A stretch of DNA of 55,897 bases from the NCBI RefSeq assembly GCF_003002915.1, contig NZ_PVTG01000025.1:1-55897 (forward strand), written 5' to 3'. Below are positions 35,591 to 44,188 of the stretch, piece by piece; positions within the stretch are counted from its first letter, which is position 1; every line of letters starts with the position of its first letter. The DNA comes from Geodermatophilus tzadiensis. GTDB taxonomy: Bacteria > Actinomycetota > Actinomycetes > Mycobacteriales > Geodermatophilaceae. The position numbers and the translations under genes are program-made. Below the pieces are notes generated by a model. It had not been told where the DNA came from. It did not search any database and worked only from the letters and a program-made list of their open reading frames with translations.

Positions 35591-36571
35591 ATGCGACCCG
35601 ATGCCCGCGCCTGGTTCTCCGGCCGCACCTCCACCGTCCGGTCGACGGCCGACGTCGACGTCGACGTCCTGCTGCGGGCGAAGCGGCGCGGCGGGCACCG
35701 GGTGTCGGTCGTGCTGCCCGCGCGGGACGAGGAGGCCACGGTGGGGCGGCTGGCCGGCGGGCTGGTCGAGTGCTGGGTGCGGCGGGTGCCGCTGGTCGAC
35801 GAGGTGCTCGTCGTCGACTCCGACTCCACCGACCGCACCGCCGAGGTGGCCCGCGCCGCCGGCGCCGACGTGGTGGCCGCCGCCGACGTGCTGCCGTCGT
35901 GCGGCAGCCGGCCGGGCAAGGGCGAGGCGCTGTGGAAGTCGCTGGCCGCCACCACCGGCGACCTGCTGGTCTTCCTCGACGCCGACCTGCTCGGCGACGT
36001 CACCCACTACGTGCCCGGGCTGCTCGCGCCGCTGCTGACCGACCCGCAGGTCGGCTACGTCAAGGGCTGCTACACCCGGCCGCTGGAGCTGGTCGGGCAC
36101 AGCTCCCCCGCCGGCGGCGGGCGGGTCACCGAGCTGACCGCCCGCCCGCTGCTCAACGCGCTGTGGCCGGAACTCGCCGGGTTCGTGCAGCCGCTGGGCG
36201 GCGAGTACGCCGGCCGCCGGTCGGCGCTGGAGCAGGTGCCGTTCCTGTCCGGCTACGGCGTGGAGGTGGGCCTGCTGGTCGACCTACTCGGCCTGCTCGG
36301 GCTCGGCGGCCTGGCGCAGGTCGACCTCGGCGTCCGCCGGCACACCTCGCAGGACCAGGAGGCGCTCGGCCGGATGGCCGGGCAGGTGGTGTCGGCGGTG
36401 CTCTCCCGCGGCCCGGCCGCCCGGGCCAGCACCGGCGGGCTGCTCACCCAGTTCCGCAGCGACGGCGCCGGGTTCGTGCCGGTGAGCACCCCGGTGGCGG
36501 TCGACGAGCGCCCCCCGATGGTCACCGTGCCGGGGTACCGCTCCGGGGACGCCCGGCGCATCCCCTCCTGA
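35591..36571 (+). CDS. gpgS: Glucosyl-3-phosphoglycerate synthase-like glycosyltransferase (GpgS, copy 1)
   Basis: 326 residues of the GT81 family: RVSVVLPARDEEATVGRL, LVVDSDSTDRT, PGKGEALWKSLAAT, LLVFLDADL, and the long signature GGGRVTELTARPLLNALWPELAGFVQPLGGEYAGRR followed by PFLSGYGVEVGLL. GpgS transfers glucose from UDP- or NDP-glucose to 3-phosphoglycerate, the first step towards glucosylglycerate, a solute or precursor of methylglucose lipopolysaccharide. ATG 35591 follows a GAGAGT box by 6 nt. No partner phosphatase GpgP is adjacent. Confidence 0.85.
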   Translation: MRPDARAWFSGRTSTVRSTADVDVDVLLRAKRRGGHRVSVVLPARDEEATVGRLAGGLVECWVRRVPLVDEVLVVDSDSTDRTAEVARAAGADVVAAADVLPSCGSRPGKGEALWKSLAATTGDLLVFLDADLLGDVTHYVPGLLAPLLTDPQVGYVKGCYTRPLELVGHSSPAGGGRVTELTARPLLNALWPELAGFVQPLGGEYAGRRSALEQVPFLSGYGVEVGLLVDLLGLLGLGGLAQVDLGVRRHTSQDQEALGRMAGQVVSAVLSRGPAARASTGGLLTQFRSDGAGFVPVSTPVAVDERPPMVTVPGYRSGDARRIPS

Positions 36572-36575
36572 GCGC

Positions 36576-36614
36576 GGTCGTGCTCTGCCCCGCCGCCGTG
36601 GGCAGAGCACGACC
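36576..36614. repeat. Hairpin repeat, copy 1 (GTCGTGCTCTGCCC arm)
   Basis: A perfect 15-bp inverted repeat (GGTCGTGCTCTGCCC / GGGCAGAGCACGACC) with a 9-nt loop, 4 bp after the gpgS copy 1 stop. The same arm occurs twice more at 44787-44820 and 44850-44885. It may act as a terminator, but the conserved arm sequence suggests a dispersed repeat family. Confidence 0.75.
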
Positions 36615-36726
36615 ACGCGCGGGGGACCGTGCGGCGGCCTCGCCTCGCGCGTCGCTTCCGGCACACTGTCGCGCCGGGGGTCCCGTGCCGGTAGCAGGAC
36701 CGGCGCCTGACCAGGGGGAGCAGCGC

Positions 36727-37689
36727 GTGCGCCCTGACGTCCGCCGCTGGCTGCGCCGGCGCACCTTCTCCGCCACCACGTGGGGCGCAGCCGAGCTGGC
36801 CGAGGCCAGACGGGCGCAGGGCACCACGGTCAGCGTGGTGCTGCCGGCGCTCGACGAGGAGGCCACCGTCGGCGCCATCGTCACCGCGATCCGCGAGGCG
36901 CTCGTGCTGCGCGCGCCGCTGGTCGACGAGGTGGTCGTCGTCGACAGCGGGTCGGCCGACCGCACCGCCGCGGTGGCCGCCGCGGCCGGGGCGCGCGTCG
37001 TCGACACCGCCACCGTGCTGGCCGGGCATGGCCGGGTCCCGGGCAAGGGCGAGGCGCTGTGGAAGGGGCTGGCGGCCACCAGCGGCGACCTGGTCGTCTT
37101 CGTCGACGCCGACCTGGTCGGCTTCGACCCGCAGTTCGTCGTGGGCCTGCTCGGCCCGCTGCTCACCGACCCGGGCATCGGCTACGTCAAGGCGCTCTAC
37201 GACCGCCCGTTGAGCACTCCCGAGGGCATCGTGCCCTCCGGCGGCGGGCGGGTCACCGAGCTCCTCGCCCGGCCGCTGCTCAACGCCTTCTGGCCCGAGC
37301 TCGCGGGGTTCGTCCAGCCGCTGTCGGGCGAGTACGCCGGCCGCCGCGAGCTGCTCGAGCGGGTGCCGTTCGTCTCCGGCTACGGCGTCGAGTTCGGCCT
37401 GCTGGTCGACCTCGCGGCCGTGGCCGGCGTCGACGCGCTGGCGCAGGTCGACGTCGGCACCCGCCGGCACGGTCACCAGTCCGACGCAGCGCTCGGGCGG
37501 ATGGCCGCGCAGATCCTGCAGACGGCGCTGTCCCGCCGCCCGGGGGCGGGCGTCCCAGCCGACCGGCTGCTGCAGTTCCTCCGCACCGCCGACGGGGTGG
37601 AGGCGGTGAGCTGGGACGTCGGGGTCACCGAGCGGCCGCCGATGCGGACCGTGCGGGCCGGCACCGCCCGCCCGGGGAGCCGGTCGTGA
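36727..37689 (+). CDS. Glucosyl-3-phosphoglycerate synthase-like glycosyltransferase (copy 2)
   Basis: 320 residues, clearly a paralogue of the preceding gene: VSVVLPALDEEATVGAIV, VVDSGSADRT, PGKGEALWKGLAAT, VFVDADL, GGGRVTELLARPLLNAFWPELAGFVQPLSGEYAGRR and PFVSGYGVEFGLL. The motif DSGSADRT differs from DSDSTDRT in copy 1. GGGGGAG lies 6 nt before GTG 36727. Its stop overlaps the next glycosyltransferase start (GTGA). One copy may have a changed donor or acceptor, for example mannosyl-3-phosphoglycerate; the sequence alone cannot decide. Confidence 0.82.
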   Translation: MRPDVRRWLRRRTFSATTWGAAELAEARRAQGTTVSVVLPALDEEATVGAIVTAIREALVLRAPLVDEVVVVDSGSADRTAAVAAAAGARVVDTATVLAGHGRVPGKGEALWKGLAATSGDLVVFVDADLVGFDPQFVVGLLGPLLTDPGIGYVKALYDRPLSTPEGIVPSGGGRVTELLARPLLNAFWPELAGFVQPLSGEYAGRRELLERVPFVSGYGVEFGLLVDLAAVAGVDALAQVDVGTRRHGHQSDAALGRMAAQILQTALSRRPGAGVPADRLLQFLRTADGVEAVSWDVGVTERPPMRTVRAGTARPGSRS

Positions 37690-38873
37690 GGGTGCTGATG
37701 GACGCCGGCCCCTGGCTGCCGGTCCCGCCGGTCGGCTACGGCGGCCTGGAGAACGTCGTCGCCACGTTGACCGCCGAGCTGCGGGCCCGCGGGCACACCG
37801 TCGTCCTGGCCGCCTCGGGGGACTCCCCGCTGGCCGCCGACGGGCTGGTCAGCGCCTTCCCGGCCGGCCGCTTCGACGTCCTCGGCGCGCCCTACGCCCA
37901 GGTCGTCGGGATCGCGCACGCGCACGCGCTGGCGGTCGCCGAGGCGGCCACCGCGGGCCGCTTCGACCTGGTGCACACCCACCTCGAGGTGGTCGGCCCC
38001 GCGCTGCTCGGCGCCCTGGGCCCGGCCGCCCCGCCGGTGCTGCAGACCCTGCACTGGGACCTGCAGCGCAACGCCGACTTCTACGAGCGCTTCGACGGCC
38101 GCGGGCGGGTGTTCTTCGCCGGGGTGTCCGACAGCCAGGTCGCGCGCGGCCCGGAGCGGCTGCGGCGGCAGACGCTGGCGGCGATCCCGCTGGCGGTCCC
38201 CGTCGACGGCCCGCCGCCGCTGCCGCACGGCGAGCGGGACGACGCCGTCCTCGTGCTCGCCCGCGTCTGCGCGCTCAAGGGCACCGACACCGCGGTGCGG
38301 GCGGCCCGCGCGGCCGGCGTCCCGGTGGTGCTGGCCGGTCCGGTGGGGCCGCTGCCCGACCGCACCGCCCTCGACGCCGCGCTCGCCACCCCCGGCTCCC
38401 CGGCGCTGGCCCACCCCGACGTCGCGTGGTTCCTCGAGGCCGTCGACCCATTGCTCGACGGCGCGCAGGCCCGCTGGGTGGGCAGCGTGAGCGGCGCGGC
38501 CAAGGAGGACCTGCTGCGCCGGGCGCGGGCGCTGCTGACCCCGATCCGCTGGGAGGAGCCGGGCGGGACGGCGGTGTGCGAGGCGCTCGCCGCCGGGACG
38601 CCGGTGGTGGGCACCCCGCGCGGCTGCCTGCCCGCGCTCGTCGACGACGGCCGCACCGGCTTCCTCCGCGACGACGAGGCGGGCCTGGCCGCGGCGCTGA
38701 CCCGGCTCGGCGAGATCGACCCGCAGGTCTGCGCCGAGGACGCGCGTCGCCGGTTCGCCCCCGCGGTGATGGCCGACGCCTACGAGCGCGTGTACGCCGA
38801 GGTGCTGCGCCGCGCCCGGGTGCGCACCCTGCGCGGGTCGGGCTCGCCGCGGTCCCGCGTCCCCGCCCGCTGA
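37686..38873 (+). CDS. Glycosyltransferase family 4
   Basis: A 395-residue GT-B enzyme coupled by GTGA overlap to the second GpgS-like gene. The N-terminus has the acceptor-loop pattern PPVGYGGLENVVATLTAELRARGHTVVLAASGDS; the donor half has ARVCALKGTDTAVRAARAAG and TPIRWEEPGGTAVCEALAAGTPVVGTPRGCLPALVDDGRTGFL. The pattern is that of GT4 enzymes acting on trehalose- or glycerate-type small acceptors. It could extend the glucosylglycerate made by its neighbours into di- or oligosaccharides; this is inference from coupling. Confidence 0.83.
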   Translation: MRVLMDAGPWLPVPPVGYGGLENVVATLTAELRARGHTVVLAASGDSPLAADGLVSAFPAGRFDVLGAPYAQVVGIAHAHALAVAEAATAGRFDLVHTHLEVVGPALLGALGPAAPPVLQTLHWDLQRNADFYERFDGRGRVFFAGVSDSQVARGPERLRRQTLAAIPLAVPVDGPPPLPHGERDDAVLVLARVCALKGTDTAVRAARAAGVPVVLAGPVGPLPDRTALDAALATPGSPALAHPDVAWFLEAVDPLLDGAQARWVGSVSGAAKEDLLRRARALLTPIRWEEPGGTAVCEALAAGTPVVGTPRGCLPALVDDGRTGFLRDDEAGLAAALTRLGEIDPQVCAEDARRRFAPAVMADAYERVYAEVLRRARVRTLRGSGSPRSRVPAR

Positions 38874-38883
38874 CCGGGGCGGC

Positions 38884-39840
38884 TCAGCACGGGAGGCGCA
38901 CGGGGGCGCCGGTGCGGGCGGACTCGGCGACGGCGACGGCGAGGCGGTGGGTGCGCAGCGCCTCGGCGTGGTCGACCAGCCCCTCGGCGCGGGTGCCGGT
39001 GAGCAGCAGGTCGACGAAGGCCCGGTCGACGGCGGTGCGCGCGTCCACCGCCGGCTCGGCGCGCTCGGTGCCGTCGGGCGTGGTCACCACCAGCGAGGTC
39101 TCGGTCAGCTCCACCGCGGCACCGGCGCAGGACAGCTCGATGCCGGCCCGGGTCCTCGCCGGCTGCGCGCACGCCGCGGTGAGCGTGCCGACCGCGCCGG
39201 ACTCGAAGCGCAGCAGGGCCGCGGTGGCGTCGTCGACGTCCCGCCCGCGCGACGACGACGGCGCGGCGACCGCCTGCACCTCGGCCACCTCACCGGCCAG
39301 CAGGCGGGCGAGGTCGAGCACGTGCGTGGCCTGCTCGACCACCTGCCCGCCCGAGCGCCCGGCGTCGGCCCACCAGGCGGGCGGGGGCACCCTGTCCAGC
39401 CAGGTCGCCGCGACCAGCCGCGGCGGGGCGCCCGCGCACACCTCGCGGGCCCGGGCGACGGTGTCGAGGTGGCGCCAGTGGTAGCCGGTCGCCGTCGGCA
39501 CCCCGGCCGCGGCGACGGCGGCGGCCACCTCCTCGGCCACGGCGAGCCCCGCGCCCAGCGGCTTCTCCACGAACAGCGGCAGGCCGGCGCGCACGACCGC
39601 CAGCTCCAGCTCCCCGTGCGCGAACGGCGGCACGCACAGCCAGACAGCGTCCACTCCGGACCCCAGCAGCCGGTCGACGTCGTCGACGGCCGGGACGCCG
39701 AGCCCGGCGGCCAGCGCCGCGGCCGCGGCCGGGACGGCGTCGGTGACGCCCACGAGCTCCACGCCGTCCAGGCCGCGCAGCGTGTTCCCGTGACGGGCAC
39801 CGACGCCGCCGGCCCCGATCAGACCCACCCGCAGGCTCAT
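38884..39840 (-). CDS. Gfo/Idh/MocA-family oxidoreductase
   Basis: 318 residues: N-terminal Rossmann fold (RVGLIGAGGVGARHGNTL), the family's EKPLGAGL motif (residues about 96-103) and the second-domain histidines in ATGYHWRHLDTV and EQATHVLDLARLL. Members oxidise or reduce sugars, inositols and related rings with NAD(P). It is convergent with the GT4 gene, 10 bp apart, and its 5' side faces a TetR-type gene. Substrate unknown. Confidence 0.86.
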   Translation of the reverse strand: MSLRVGLIGAGGVGARHGNTLRGLDGVELVGVTDAVPAAAAALAAGLGVPAVDDVDRLLGSGVDAVWLCVPPFAHGELELAVVRAGLPLFVEKPLGAGLAVAEEVAAAVAAAGVPTATGYHWRHLDTVARAREVCAGAPPRLVAATWLDRVPPPAWWADAGRSGGQVVEQATHVLDLARLLAGEVAEVQAVAAPSSSRGRDVDDATAALLRFESGAVGTLTAACAQPARTRAGIELSCAGAAVELTETSLVVTTPDGTERAEPAVDARTAVDRAFVDLLLTGTRAEGLVDHAEALRTHRLAVAVAESARTGAPVRLPC

Positions 39841-40054
39841 GGCGGGGAGCTGCCCAGGTCCGGCCGGGGGGAACCGCCGCGCCGCACGTGACGCCGGGGC
39901 CCGGGCCCACGGGTTCCGGCGGCGTGCGGCACCATCGACGGGCGCACCGCGACGACGCCGTCGGCGGCCCGGTGCGCACGGCACCGGAGCCGGGGGCACC
40001 ACCGGAACGGTCGACCCCACCCCACGCCCGTCCTGATCGAGCACAGAGAGTTGT

Positions 40055-40060
40055 TAGCGT
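40055..40060 (+). promoter_or_regulatory. -10 box (TAGCGT) of the first TetR gene
   Basis: The box ends 7 nt before GTG 40068. The same hexamer and a 7-8 nt spacing occur at 42819, 44932 and 52390. Confidence 0.5.
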
Positions 40061-40067
40061 TATCACC

Positions 40068-40754
40068 GTGAGTGAGCAGTCCCGTCGCGCGCAGAAGAAG
40101 GCACTCACCCACGCGCACGTCCGTGAGACGGCCCAGCGGCTGTTCGCCGAGCGGGGGTTCGACACCGTGACCATCGCCGACGTCGCGGCCGCGGCCGACG
40201 TCGCGGTGCAGACGGTGTTCAACCACTTCGCGACCAAGGACGAGCTCTACTGGTCCGACCGGACGCCGTGGGTGGAGGCGCCCTCGGCCGCCGTGCGGGA
40301 GCGGCCGGCCGGCGTACCCGCGCTGACCGCGCTGCGGGAGCACCTGGTCGCCTCCGTCACGGACTACGTCACGTCGCTGGCCACCGTCGAGGGCCGGCGG
40401 ATGGTCACCACCCTGGCCGGGTCACCGGCGCTGCAGGCCGCCGAGCGGGAGCTGCACTTCGAGGCCGAGGGCCGGTTGCGCGCCGCGCTGCTGGCGGCCT
40501 GGACCGGCCCCGACGCCGAGCGGCCCGCACCGGCCGACCCGCGGGCGACCGCCGGGCTGGTCGCGGCCACCTGGCTGGCGACCACCCGCGTGCTGGTGAC
40601 CGAGCCGCGCGACCCGATGCCCGCACCCGAGGACGTGGCGGCGCAGGCGGCGGCCACCCGCGCGCTGGCCGAGCGGCTGCTGCGCCGCTACGAGACCGAC
40701 CTGACCACGCACGTGGTGCGGGCCGCCGGTGCGGAGGCCCTGCGCGCCAGCTGA
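40068..40754 (+). CDS. TetR/AcrR family transcriptional regulator
   Basis: 228 residues with an N-terminal TetR helix-turn-helix: THAHVRETAQRLFAERGFDTVTIADVAAAADVAVQTVFNHFATKDELYW (about 15-63). The C-terminal half is an alanine-rich helical ligand-binding domain. The start is GTG 40068, chosen from the leaderless TAGCGT box rather than from the longer open frame. It sits divergently from the oxidoreductase gene across 227 bp, which it could control. Ligand unknown. Confidence 0.87.
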   Translation: MSEQSRRAQKKALTHAHVRETAQRLFAERGFDTVTIADVAAAADVAVQTVFNHFATKDELYWSDRTPWVEAPSAAVRERPAGVPALTALREHLVASVTDYVTSLATVEGRRMVTTLAGSPALQAAERELHFEAEGRLRAALLAAWTGPDAERPAPADPRATAGLVAATWLATTRVLVTEPRDPMPAPEDVAAQAAATRALAERLLRRYETDLTTHVVRAAGAEALRAS

Positions 40755-40766
40755 CGCGGCGGCGGC

Positions 40767-40791
40767 CGCACGTCCCCCCTGCGGGCGTGCG
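40767..40791. terminator. Hairpin between two convergent TetR genes
   Basis: CGCACG / CGTGCG stem with an inner CCC/GGG extension in the 54 bp between the two stop codons. Suited to act on both strands; no U-tract. Confidence 0.45.
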
Positions 40792-40808
40792 TCCCGGGCG
40801 CCGGCCGG

Positions 40809-41405
40809 TCAGCTGCGGGCGGGCTCCGCGGCGGGCACCAGGATCGGCAGCAGCACGTCGTCGACCACCTGCTCGACGTGCTCGGCCACCATCGCGCCGT
40901 CGCCGGCGGCGGTGAGCCGCTGCCACCAGAACGCCTCGAGGACCGAGCGCAGCAGGGCCAGCCGCTCCGCGGGCACCTCCTCGCCGCGCTCGGACCAGCG
41001 CGCGCCGAGGCGGTCGACGACCTCGGTCAGCGGGCGGACCAGCGCGGCGTCGAGCCCGGCGCGGAGGTCCTCGTCGTGCCGGGCGGCGCCCACGAGGCTG
41101 GCCACGGCCCGCTCCTCGCGGGACAGCGGCCGCCGCCAGGACGACACCAGCTCGACCAGGTCACCGCGGAGCGAGCCGCCGTCGTCGGGGACCTGCACCA
41201 GCGTGAAGCGGCCGACGGCCGAGCGCGCGAGGGCCGACATGGACGGCCAGCGCCGGTAGATGCCCGCCTTGCCGGCGCGGGCCCGGGCAGCGACACGGTC
41301 GCTGTTGAGCCTGCTCCAGCCCTCGTCGGCCAGGATGTCGACGGCGACCGCGACCAGTTGCTCGGACAGCTCGGCGCTCAGGGGGCGCCCCGGGGTGCCG
41401 CTCAC
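40809..41405 (-). CDS. TetR/AcrR family transcriptional regulator
   Basis: 198 residues. The HTH is SEQLVAVAVDILADEGWSRLNSDRVAARARAGKAGIYRRWPSMSALARSAVG (about 13-64); the C-terminal part fits the TetR_C family with WSERGEEVPAERLALLRSVLEAFWWQRL. GTG 41405 is the likely start. It is unrelated in sequence to the TetR at 40068. The target is unknown; the 118 bp upstream to the next stop contain no convincing gene. Confidence 0.85.
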   Translation of the reverse strand: MSGTPGRPLSAELSEQLVAVAVDILADEGWSRLNSDRVAARARAGKAGIYRRWPSMSALARSAVGRFTLVQVPDDGGSLRGDLVELVSSWRRPLSREERAVASLVGAARHDEDLRAGLDAALVRPLTEVVDRLGARWSERGEEVPAERLALLRSVLEAFWWQRLTAAGDGAMVAEHVEQVVDDVLLPILVPAAEPARS

Positions 41406-41523
41406 GAGGAAGTCCGTTCGCGCGTGACTGAGTTGTGCACGTCCACATCCTGACGTGTCGGTGGAGTGACCACAACGACCAGGGTCCACGAGTCACCCGT
41501 CGGACGCTCCCGCACCCCCGGGT

Positions 41524-41853
41524 TCACGCGCCCGCGGCGCTCTCCACGTGCACCTGCAGGCTGGCCCCGTCGTCGGCCGCCCAGCCCCTGCTGCGGGCCT
41601 GCTCGAGCATGGCGTCCCAGCGCTGCGCCCAGTCCGCGGGGGCCTCGGCGGGCTCGGCGGCCGCGCGCAGGGCCGCGGTGTCGAGGTGGCCGGTCTCGCC
41701 CTCGACCCGTCCCAGGCCGGCCGCGCGCAGCGCCTCGTCGGCCTCCTCGTCGGTCACCTGGCCGAGGGCCAGGTGCAGGCTCGTCAGGTCGTGGGTCTCC
41801 ACGACCCGGACCTCGGGACGCTCGTCGGCGCCCCCCACCACCTCGACGATCAC
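41524..41853 (-). CDS. Conserved hypothetical protein downstream of menB
   Basis: 109 residues, acidic and alanine-rich: VIVEVVGGADERPEVRVVETHDLTSLHLALGQVTDEEADEALRAAGLG and a tail with DWAQRWDAMLEQARSRGW. GAGAGG 7 nt before GTG 41853 supports the start (GTG 41856 is an alternative). It follows menB by 11 bp on the same strand, so it is probably co-transcribed. I do not recognise a domain. Confidence 0.7.
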   Translation of the reverse strand: MIVEVVGGADERPEVRVVETHDLTSLHLALGQVTDEEADEALRAAGLGRVEGETGHLDTAALRAAAEPAEAPADWAQRWDAMLEQARSRGWAADDGASLQVHVESAAGA

Positions 41854-41864
41854 CACTGCACCTC

Positions 41865-42755
41865 TCAGACGTGCCAGGGGAACCGGGAGAAGTCCGGGTC
41901 CCGCTTCTCCAGGAACGCGTCCCGCCCCTCGACGGCCTCCTCGGCCGCGTAGGCCAGCCGGGTGGTCTCGCCGGCGAACAGCTGCTGGCCGACCAGGCCG
42001 TCGTCGGGCAGGTTGAACGCGTACTTGAGCATCCGCTGGGCGGTCGGGCTCTTGGCCACGATCCGGCGTCCCCAGTCCAGCGCGGTGGCCTCGAGCTCGG
42101 CGTGCGGGACGACGCGGTTGACCATGCCCATGCGGTGAGCGTCCTCGGCGGAGTACTCCTCGCCGAGGAAGAAGACCTCGCGGGCGAACTTCTGCCCGAC
42201 CTGCCGGGCGAGGTAGGCCGACCCGAAGCCGCCGTCGAAGCTGCCGACGTCGGCGTCGGTCTGCTTGAACCGCGCGTGCTCGGCACTCGCCAGGGTGAGG
42301 TCGGAGACCACGTGCAGGCTGTGCCCGCCGCCGGCCGCCCAGCCGGGGACGACGCAGACGACGACCTTCGGCATGAACCGGATCAGCCGCTGCGCCTCCA
42401 GCACGTGCAGCCGCCCGCTGGTGCGGCCGACCTCGTGCTCGTAGCCGTGCCGCCCGCGCACCCGCTGGTCGCCGCCGGAGCAGAACGCCCAGCCGCCGTC
42501 GCGCGGGCTCGGGCCGTTGCCGGTGAGCAGCACGCAGCCGACGTCGGTGCTCAGCCGGGCGTGCTCCAGCGCGGTGATCAGCTCGTCGACGGTCTGCGGC
42601 CGGAAGGCGTTGCGCACCTCGGGCCGGTCGAAGGCGATGCGGACGACGCCGGCGTCCACGGCGCGGTGGTAGGTGACGTCGCCGAAGTCGAACCCCTCGA
42701 CCGGCCGCCACGCGCCGCCGTCGAAGATCTCCGAGACGTCGTCGCGGGCGCTCAT
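41865..42755 (-). CDS. menB: 1,4-dihydroxy-2-naphthoyl-CoA synthase
   Basis: A 296-residue crotonase-fold enzyme of menaquinone biosynthesis, closing the ring of o-succinylbenzoyl-CoA. Features: RIAFDRPEVRNAFRPQTVDEL, the CoA/oxyanion region WAFCSGGDQRVRGRHGYEHEV (extended MenB-specific insert), VPGWAAGGGHSLHVVSDLTLAS and QTDADVGSFDGGFGSAYLARQVG, ending SRFPWHV. It is longer at the N-terminus than generic enoyl-CoA hydratases, as in actinobacterial MenB. A TAGGTT box at 42762-42767 lies 6 nt before the ATG (leaderless). Other men genes are not in the window. Confidence 0.95.
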   Translation of the reverse strand: MSARDDVSEIFDGGAWRPVEGFDFGDVTYHRAVDAGVVRIAFDRPEVRNAFRPQTVDELITALEHARLSTDVGCVLLTGNGPSPRDGGWAFCSGGDQRVRGRHGYEHEVGRTSGRLHVLEAQRLIRFMPKVVVCVVPGWAAGGGHSLHVVSDLTLASAEHARFKQTDADVGSFDGGFGSAYLARQVGQKFAREVFFLGEEYSAEDAHRMGMVNRVVPHAELEATALDWGRRIVAKSPTAQRMLKYAFNLPDDGLVGQQLFAGETTRLAYAAEEAVEGRDAFLEKRDPDFSRFPWHV

Positions 42756-42761
42756 GCGAGC

Positions 42762-42767
42762 AACCTA
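42762..42767 (-). promoter_or_regulatory. -10 box (TAGGTT) of menB
   Basis: On the minus strand the box ends 6 nt before the menB ATG. A divergent TAGCGT box for the next gene lies at 42819-42824, so both promoters fit in 76 bp. Confidence 0.5.
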
Positions 42768-42831
42768 ACCGCGCGGCGGCGTCCCGGCCCGCTCCGGGCG
42801 GACGGCGCGGACCCCCGGTAGCGTCGCGCGG

Positions 42832-43650
42832 GTGCCCGACGGCGCCGCCCTGCGCGTGGGCACCCTCAACCTCGCCTCCGGCCGCGGCCACGACGGCCGG
42901 GTACTGACGTCGCCGGCGCTGGCCGCCGCGGTCGCGGACCTCGACGTCGACGTGCTCGCCGTCCAGGAGGTCGACACGTGCCAGCCCCGGTCGGGCGGGA
43001 CCGACCAGGCCGCCGTCCTCGCCGGGGCCCTCGGTGCGGCCGACTGGCGGGCCGCCGCCACCCTCGACGGCACGCCGAGCCCCTTCCGGCGCACCTGGAC
43101 CGCCGCCGAGCCGGCCCTGCGCGGCCCGCGCACCGCGGGAACCGCACCGGCCTACGGCATCGCGCTGGTCAGCCGGCTGCCGGTGCGCCGGTGGGAGGTC
43201 CTCGGGCTGGGCGCCGGGCGGGCCCGGCTGCCGCTGCGGGCACCCGACCCCACCACCGGCCGGCCCCGGCTGTGGTGGATCCCCGACGAGCCGCGGGTCG
43301 CCGTCGCGGCGTGCCTGGACGGGCTCACCGTCGTGGGCACGCACCTGTCCTTCGCCCCGCCGACGTCGGTCGGGCAGCTGCGGCGGCTGCGGCGCTGGGC
43401 GGCGTCGCTGCCCGGCCCGGTGGTGCTCGCCGGCGACCTCAACCTGCCCGGCGGGCTGCCGGCGCGGCTGGCCGGAGCCACCCGGCTGGTCAGCGAGCCG
43501 AGCTTCCCGGCGGCGGCGCCGCGGACCCAGCTCGACCACCTGCTCGCCCTCGGCGACGGCCTCGCCGGGTCGGACCCGGCCGCGCACCACCTGCGCGTGG
43601 GCGACCACCGGGCGCTGACGGTGACGGTCAGACCGCCGGCGACCCGCTGA
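42832..43650 (+). CDS. Endonuclease/exonuclease/phosphatase (EEP) family protein
   Basis: 272 residues of the EEP fold: ALRVGTLNLASGRGHDG (metal Asn), DVDVLAVQEVD (metal Glu), VVGTHLSFAPPTSVGQLRRLRRW (His), VVLAGDLNLPGG (GDxN) and VGDHRALTVTV (SDH-like, with G-D-H). Members hydrolyse phosphodiesters of nucleic acids, phospholipids or inositol phosphates. No signal peptide, so cytoplasmic. The start GTG 42832 follows a TAGCGT box by 7 nt. Its 3' end overlaps the NUDIX gene tail-to-tail by 23 bp. Confidence 0.85.
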   Translation: MPDGAALRVGTLNLASGRGHDGRVLTSPALAAAVADLDVDVLAVQEVDTCQPRSGGTDQAAVLAGALGAADWRAAATLDGTPSPFRRTWTAAEPALRGPRTAGTAPAYGIALVSRLPVRRWEVLGLGAGRARLPLRAPDPTTGRPRLWWIPDEPRVAVAACLDGLTVVGTHLSFAPPTSVGQLRRLRRWAASLPGPVVLAGDLNLPGGLPARLAGATRLVSEPSFPAAAPRTQLDHLLALGDGLAGSDPAAHHLRVGDHRALTVTVRPPATR

Positions 43651-44119
43651 GCAGCGGACGGAGCCGGTCCATCGAGGCGGCCAGACCCGGGTGCAGGGTC
43701 ACCTGGTGCAGCCCGGCCAGCGGCACCCAGGCCACGCCGGTGCTCTCGCCGTCCAGCCGCAGGCCGGCGGGGTCGAGCGGGCCGACCGGCCGGGCCAGCA
43801 CGGTGGTGTAGGCCCAGCCGCCGTGGTCGTCGACCGAGCGCACGCCGAGCACCAGGTCGCCGGCCGCGAGCCCCAGCTCCTCCTCGACCTCGCGCAGCGC
43901 GCCCTGCTCCGGGGACTCCCCCCGGTGCAGCGCGCCGCCGGGCGTGCCCCACGTGCCGCCGTGGTGCGACCACAGCGCGCGGTGCTGCAGCAGCAGCTCG
44001 GGGCCGTCGTCGCCGTCGCGGTGCACGAGCAGCCCGGCCGCCCCGGCCCGTCCCCAGTGCCGGTGTCCCTGCGCGCAGGTGGTCCAGCCGTCGGTGGGGG
44101 TCAGGCCGGGAGTCGCCAC
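43628..44119 (-). CDS. NUDIX hydrolase
   Basis: 163 residues with a complete Nudix box, GGALHRGESPEQGALREVEEELGL, around residues 55-80, preceded by RALWSHHGGTWGTP. It should cleave a nucleoside diphosphate linked to a moiety X, as in mutagenic nucleotides or NDP-sugars. GTG 44119 is the probable start; the open frame extends much further upstream but only as overlap with plus-strand genes. It is divergent from the LOG-family gene across 69 bp. Confidence 0.87.
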   Translation of the reverse strand: MATPGLTPTDGWTTCAQGHRHWGRAGAAGLLVHRDGDDGPELLLQHRALWSHHGGTWGTPGGALHRGESPEQGALREVEEELGLAAGDLVLGVRSVDDHGGWAYTTVLARPVGPLDPAGLRLDGESTGVAWVPLAGLHQVTLHPGLAASMDRLRPLLSGSPAV

Positions 44120-44188
44120 ACCCCCAGTGAACCGCACCGGCGGGATCCGGCAGCAGCAGCCGGGGACCCACCCGCATACGGTCCTGCC

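Noticed and set aside
41524..43608. 694-residue minus-strand ORF spanning menB
   Set aside because: It is in a shadow frame over menB and the EEP gene; only the 109-residue tail downstream of menB has a start signal.
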